From positions 124,001-188,000 of the forward strand of contig SVDU01000001.1 in NCBI GenBank assembly GCA_015057705.1: DNA of 64,000 nucleotides, written 5' to 3'. Both the position numbers and the translations under genes were made by a program. The notes beneath the pieces were generated by a model. The model did not search any database, had not been told where the DNA came from, and worked only from the letters and a program-made list of their open reading frames with translations. Origin of the DNA: Paenibacillaceae bacterium (GTDB taxonomy: Bacteria > Bacillota > Clostridia > Lachnospirales > Lachnospiraceae). Below, in pieces: positions 60,737 to 64,000 of this stretch (position 1 is its first letter; each line of letters opens with the position of its first letter).

Positions 60737-61684
60737 TTATTTTTTCTTCAAAACCTCCGCATACATCCAGCCATTGTATTTAAACAGAGACTGATCCTTC
60801 AGGATAGACATTTGTTTTCGCCAGTCTCTGGGAGTCTCTCCCATGATGGCAAGAAAATGCCGGTTAAAACTGGATATGGAGTGAAAGCCCACCCGCTCAG
60901 AAATGTTTAAAACGGATTCCTCTGTCATGCGGAGTAAATCCGAAGCTTTTCTGATTCGGGTGGTATTTAAATATTCTAAGGGCCGATTTCCCATAATGGA
61001 TAAAAACAGCCTTCTAAAATGAGCAGGGCTTAAGCTGCATAGATCAGCAAGACGCTCCATGGGAAAGTCTTCCATATAATGATACCGGATAAAATCCAGA
61101 GCCGGTGCAATGACCAGCGCATTTTCAGGCGTCTGGTCTTTTTTCTTATGGTTTAAGGAAGCAGCTCTCATAAGATTGGTTGCCAGTGCCAGAAACAGTC
61201 CGCGGACTGCGATCTCATAGCCTGGTTCCTGTTTTTTCATCTCTTCTATTATTTCAGTGACAATGGAATAAATAACCGGATAGTTTATTTTCCCCATAAT
61301 CAGGTTTAAATGATGATCCAGAAAGGAGAAGAGTTCCACATTATGAAGGTCTGCACCAGAAAAAAATGGATGGAGCAGTTCGCCCATATCCACGAATAAA
61401 TAAGACCATTTACTATTGGTTCCGGGTGAGCTGAATGTGGTGTGTGGGATGTCACAGGATATGGCAGTGATGTCTCCAGCGTAAAAGGAATAAATGGTAT
61501 CTTCAAATTTAATGGTTCCGCTGTCAGACTCGCACAGCCCGATCTCCAGGCAATTATGAATATGAAGCCGTCCTGAGGGTACATCAGAGATACGCCAATG
61601 ATCCCCAGTAAGAAGAAGTACAGGAAAATGAGCCGGTAAATCATAATCCCTGAATTCAATAACAGTCTTTTTCTTTTTGGACAT
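60737..61684 (-). CDS. AraC-family regulator with cupin-like sensor
   Basis: 315 residues. N-terminal beta-barrel with RLHIHNCLEIGLCESDSG and SFYAGDITAISCDIPHT; C-terminal double helix-turn-helix (about 195-290: MERLADLCSLSPAHFRRLFL, VGFHSISSFNRHFLAIMGET). Divergent from a sugar ABC operon that it presumably activates. AGGAGG stands 12 bases before the ATG, a long spacing. Confidence 0.92.
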   Translation of the reverse strand: MSKKKKTVIEFRDYDLPAHFPVLLLTGDHWRISDVPSGRLHIHNCLEIGLCESDSGTIKFEDTIYSFYAGDITAISCDIPHTTFSSPGTNSKWSYLFVDMGELLHPFFSGADLHNVELFSFLDHHLNLIMGKINYPVIYSIVTEIIEEMKKQEPGYEIAVRGLFLALATNLMRAASLNHKKKDQTPENALVIAPALDFIRYHYMEDFPMERLADLCSLSPAHFRRLFLSIMGNRPLEYLNTTRIRKASDLLRMTEESVLNISERVGFHSISSFNRHFLAIMGETPRDWRKQMSILKDQSLFKYNGWMYAEVLKKK

Positions 61685-61873
61685 TTATTCCTGATACCTC
61701 CTTATTTTTCTCCTATAATTATACATGATATCTAATTCTTATTTCAATCAATAATCAGACCTTAATTCAATAAAATATGAAAAAATTCCCGGATAATAGT
61801 GAAATAAGGCGATGACTCTTTTTGACCTGTTCTAATAAATGATTGAAAATGCATAGTTTATAGATTCATTTGA

Positions 61874-61903
61874 TTGGAAACGAAATTGTGCATTTTTTAT
61901 AAT
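61874..61903 (+). promoter_or_regulatory. Possible promoter of LplB/LplC-type ABC operon
   Basis: TTGGAA (61874-61879), 18 bases, TATAAT (61898-61903), 35 bases before the first permease gene. The weak -35 suits activation by the divergent AraC protein. Confidence 0.5.
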
Positions 61904-61938
61904 ATAGTTATAGAAAATTACGGAGATGGGGGGATTTT

Positions 61939-62895
61939 ATGGTGAAATCTGAAATAGAGGCAGGCTTCGGTTTCAATAAGCAGAAAAAAAAGAATCGTTA
62001 TCTACGGTATTTACAGCGGGACTGGCAGCTATATGTACTTATGGTTCTGCCGATGCTTTTTATACTGGTCTTTAAATTCCTGCCATACAGCGGCCTGTCC
62101 ATTGCATTTAAGGATTATAAGGTGGCAAAGGGGTATGCCGGAAGTTCCTGGGTGGGATTTTCCATCTTTCATAAGGTTTTTGGCAAACGGGATTTTGGTC
62201 AGGCATTAACCAACACTTTGTTGTTGAATATCATGGATCTGGTATTTGGTTTCCCCATGCCAATAATTTTGGCACTTATCCTTAATGAAATCAAAAACAG
62301 ATACTTTAAAAGCATCATGCAGACACTTTTGTATTTACCTCATTTTTTGTCCTGGGTCATTATTGGAGGAATCGGTTATTCCATGTTCTCCGTCAGCAGC
62401 GGTGTGGTGAATGTCCTGATAAAGAATGCCGGTCATAGTCCTATTCCGTTTCTTCAGGAGAATACCTGGTGGCTGATCAGTTATGTGCTCATTGGTGTGT
62501 GGCAGTCCATGGGCTGGGGAACCATTATTTATCTGGCCGCCATCACCGGTGTGAATTCCGAGCTTTATGAAGCAGCAAGAGTGGATGGTGCCGGAAGGTT
62601 AAAACAGTGTATTCACGTAACACTTCCCTGCATACGAAGCACCATTGTAACACTGCTGATTATGAATCTTGGAAAGCTGATGGGTGGATCCTTTGAACGG
62701 GTATTTGCTCTTGCCAATGCCAAGGCGACACAATATACCACCACCATTCCGGTTTTGGTGTACCGGTGGGGAATTGAAAGCGGAAAATTCAGCGAAGCAA
62801 CTGCACTGGGGCTTTTTCAGTCCGTAATTGGTCTGACACTTGTGGTGGCGGCTGATCTCATAGCCAAACGGCTGGGTGAAGATGGTCTGATATAA
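61939..62895 (+). CDS. Sugar ABC permease (LplB/YtcP partner)
   Basis: 318 residues, six spans, N-terminal positively charged KKKNRYLRYLQRDWQLYVLM. SYVLIGVWQSMGWGTIIYLA and the EAA loop YEAARVDGAGRLKQCIHVTL are typical of the LplB group that imports complex oligosaccharides, often uronate-containing. GGGGGGATTTT precedes the ATG. Confidence 0.93.
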   Translation: MVKSEIEAGFGFNKQKKKNRYLRYLQRDWQLYVLMVLPMLFILVFKFLPYSGLSIAFKDYKVAKGYAGSSWVGFSIFHKVFGKRDFGQALTNTLLLNIMDLVFGFPMPIILALILNEIKNRYFKSIMQTLLYLPHFLSWVIIGGIGYSMFSVSSGVVNVLIKNAGHSPIPFLQENTWWLISYVLIGVWQSMGWGTIIYLAAITGVNSELYEAARVDGAGRLKQCIHVTLPCIRSTIVTLLIMNLGKLMGGSFERVFALANAKATQYTTTIPVLVYRWGIESGKFSEATALGLFQSVIGLTLVVAADLIAKRLGEDGLI

Positions 62896-62907
62896 GGAGG
62901 GGGAAAG

Positions 62908-63822
62908 ATGAATCAATATCAATATAAAAAGCCTTGGGCATGGACCAGGACCAGAAAAAAGGATTTTGTGGTTGATGTATTTTTTCATATCCTGCTCATT
63001 GCAATTTCTATGACATGTCTGCTTCCGTTCATCCATATATTTGCAAAGTCCGTCAGCAGAGAAGCATATGTAATTGCAAATAAGATCTTTCTGGTGCCAA
63101 AAGAAATCAACTTTGATGCTTACAGAAAAGTTTTACAGGATACATCAATTGTAAGATCTTTATATGTTTCCGTAATCGTAACGGTTTCTTTCACTGCAAT
63201 CGGGACATTTCTTACCATAAGCGCTGCCTACGCCTTAAGCCGGGTTCAGCTAAAGGGCAGAAAAATTATGACATTTTTAATTATGTTCACCATGTATTTT
63301 ACAGCCGGAACCATACCCGATTATTTACTGATGAACGATCTGCATATGCTGGATACCTGGTGGTGCATGATTTTACCTTTGTCTTTTGCAGCCTATAATT
63401 TCCTGATTATGAAAAATAACTTTAAGGCCTCCATACCAGACAGCCTGATCGAGTCAGCCTTAATAGACGGCGCCAGCCATTTTAAAATCTTAAGCTATAT
63501 TGTGGTGCCGCTTTCCAAACCCATTATTGCGACAATTTCTCTGTTTTACGCGGTAGGACGGTGGAATGCTTATTCTGATGCATTGTTTTATATCAAGCAA
63601 AGGGTGGATTTACGCCCGCTGCAGTTAAAACTCTACTATCTGGTGGTTGCTGCCAGTGAATCCTTTAAAGCAGAGGGAGGACTAACGGCAGGTCAGATCA
63701 CCAATCCGGAGGTCTTAAAGGCTTCCTGTATTATTTTTGCAACATTGCCCATTATCTGTATCTATCCCTTTATACAAAAATATTTTGTACAGGGGACCAT
63801 GATAGGTGCAGTAAAAGGCTGA
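62908..63822 (+). CDS. Sugar ABC permease (LplC/YtcP-like)
   Basis: 304 residues. HILLIAISMTCLLPFIHIFA, an EAA loop IESALIDGASHFKILSYIVV and the end QGTMIGAVKG match the LplC/YtcP branch. AAGGAGGGGG stands before the ATG, 12 bases after the previous gene. Pairs with the previous permease and the lipoprotein that begins downstream. Confidence 0.93.
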   Translation: MNQYQYKKPWAWTRTRKKDFVVDVFFHILLIAISMTCLLPFIHIFAKSVSREAYVIANKIFLVPKEINFDAYRKVLQDTSIVRSLYVSVIVTVSFTAIGTFLTISAAYALSRVQLKGRKIMTFLIMFTMYFTAGTIPDYLLMNDLHMLDTWWCMILPLSFAAYNFLIMKNNFKASIPDSLIESALIDGASHFKILSYIVVPLSKPIIATISLFYAVGRWNAYSDALFYIKQRVDLRPLQLKLYYLVVAASESFKAEGGLTAGQITNPEVLKASCIIFATLPIICIYPFIQKYFVQGTMIGAVKG

Positions 63823-63854
63823 TGATAATGGTAAGAAAGAAAAGGAGGATATTC

Positions 63855-64000
63855 ATGAGGAAAAGGATGAGTTTAAAAAGGGCAGCGGCGTGGGGGACTA
63901 TTTTTGCAATGACAGCAGGGCTGATGTCCGGATGCAGCGCCAAAAAGGAGGCGTTTGAATCCGTGGAAGAGAAAAAGATAGAAGAAACGGCTCAGACAGC
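63855..64000 (+). CDS. Solute-binding lipoprotein, cut by window edge
   Basis: 48 residues visible from the ATG at 63855 (AAAGGAGGATATTC upstream): MRKRMSLKRAAAWGTIFAMT then AGLMSGCSAKKE. The signal peptide and lipobox LMSGC are clear. By position it is the LplA/YtcQ-type binding protein of this ABC system. The rest lies outside the window. Confidence 0.88.
   Translation, partial: MRKRMSLKRAAAWGTIFAMTAGLMSGCSAKKEAFESVEEKKIEETAQT

Overview
The window looks like chromosome of an anaerobic, spore-forming, low-to-mid GC Firmicute, most likely a Lachnospiraceae/Clostridium-cluster-XIVa relative (Lacrimispora-like). Evidence: strong AGGAGG ribosome binding sites with occasional TTG/GTG starts, many CUT1 sugar ABC systems with YesM/YesN-type two-component regulators, an SLH-domain surface protein, an EFR1-type flavodoxin/ferredoxin, a CO-dehydrogenase-family protein, and a corrinoid/siroheme tetrapyrrole operon without later heme genes. 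I assign no species.

Layout. 1-7.1 kb: a redox/stress region with a MarR-nitroreductase-ABM monooxygenase operon, a glutathione-peroxidase/OhrR-like operon, a chemotaxis receptor, and a second operon (GPx, AiiA-like lactonase, bicovalent-FAD oxidoreductase) whose promoter carries a large palindrome. 7.1-16.2 kb: a four-PAS GGDEF/HD-GYP protein, a three-LysM protein behind a sigma-K-like promoter, an XRE regulator fused to a desulfoferrodoxin-like module, a YbjQ protein, a MerR/GyrI regulator, an anion permease and a small secreted peptide in an AT-rich stretch. 16.2-23 kb: a CooS homologue with an altered active-site cluster, several small regulator/target modules (XRE-membrane protein, TetR/EFR1, PadR/DUF2812), each with recognisable operators, and tRNA-Ser(CGA). 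23-36 kb: an HPr-like protein without the phosphorylatable His, a CLC antiporter, an amidase, a YesN/YesM plus ABC sugar importer locus whose GH30 glycosidase gene is now separated by an IS110 insertion, a C_GCAxxG_C_C protein and a YwaF-like membrane protein. 36.5-44.6 kb: a polar amino-acid ABC importer and a 1,782-residue surface protein. 45.3-53.5 kb: the tetrapyrrole operon hemA, precorrin-2 dehydrogenase, hemC, cobA-hemD, hemL (no hemB), then a flavodoxin overlapping a second-type ftsH. 53.5-64 kb: a two-component system with a MacB/FtsX-type ABC transporter, divergent from an ECF sigma/anti-sigma pair, then an AraC regulator and a third sugar ABC system running off the end.

The genes fit an organism that imports glycans and amino acids, makes corrinoids, and invests in thiol-peroxide and oxygen/nitrosative defence. 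The observations I would chase first are (i) the CooS homologue in which a C-cluster cysteine position holds Glu, as in hybrid-cluster proteins, with a CX2C D-cluster motif; (ii) the HTH-desulforedoxin-superoxide-reductase-like fusion in which two of five iron ligands are lost, which looks like a redox/superoxide-sensing regulator; and (iii) the long structured non-coding end of the IS110 element, a candidate bridge RNA. All assignments come from reading the sequence; no database search was run.
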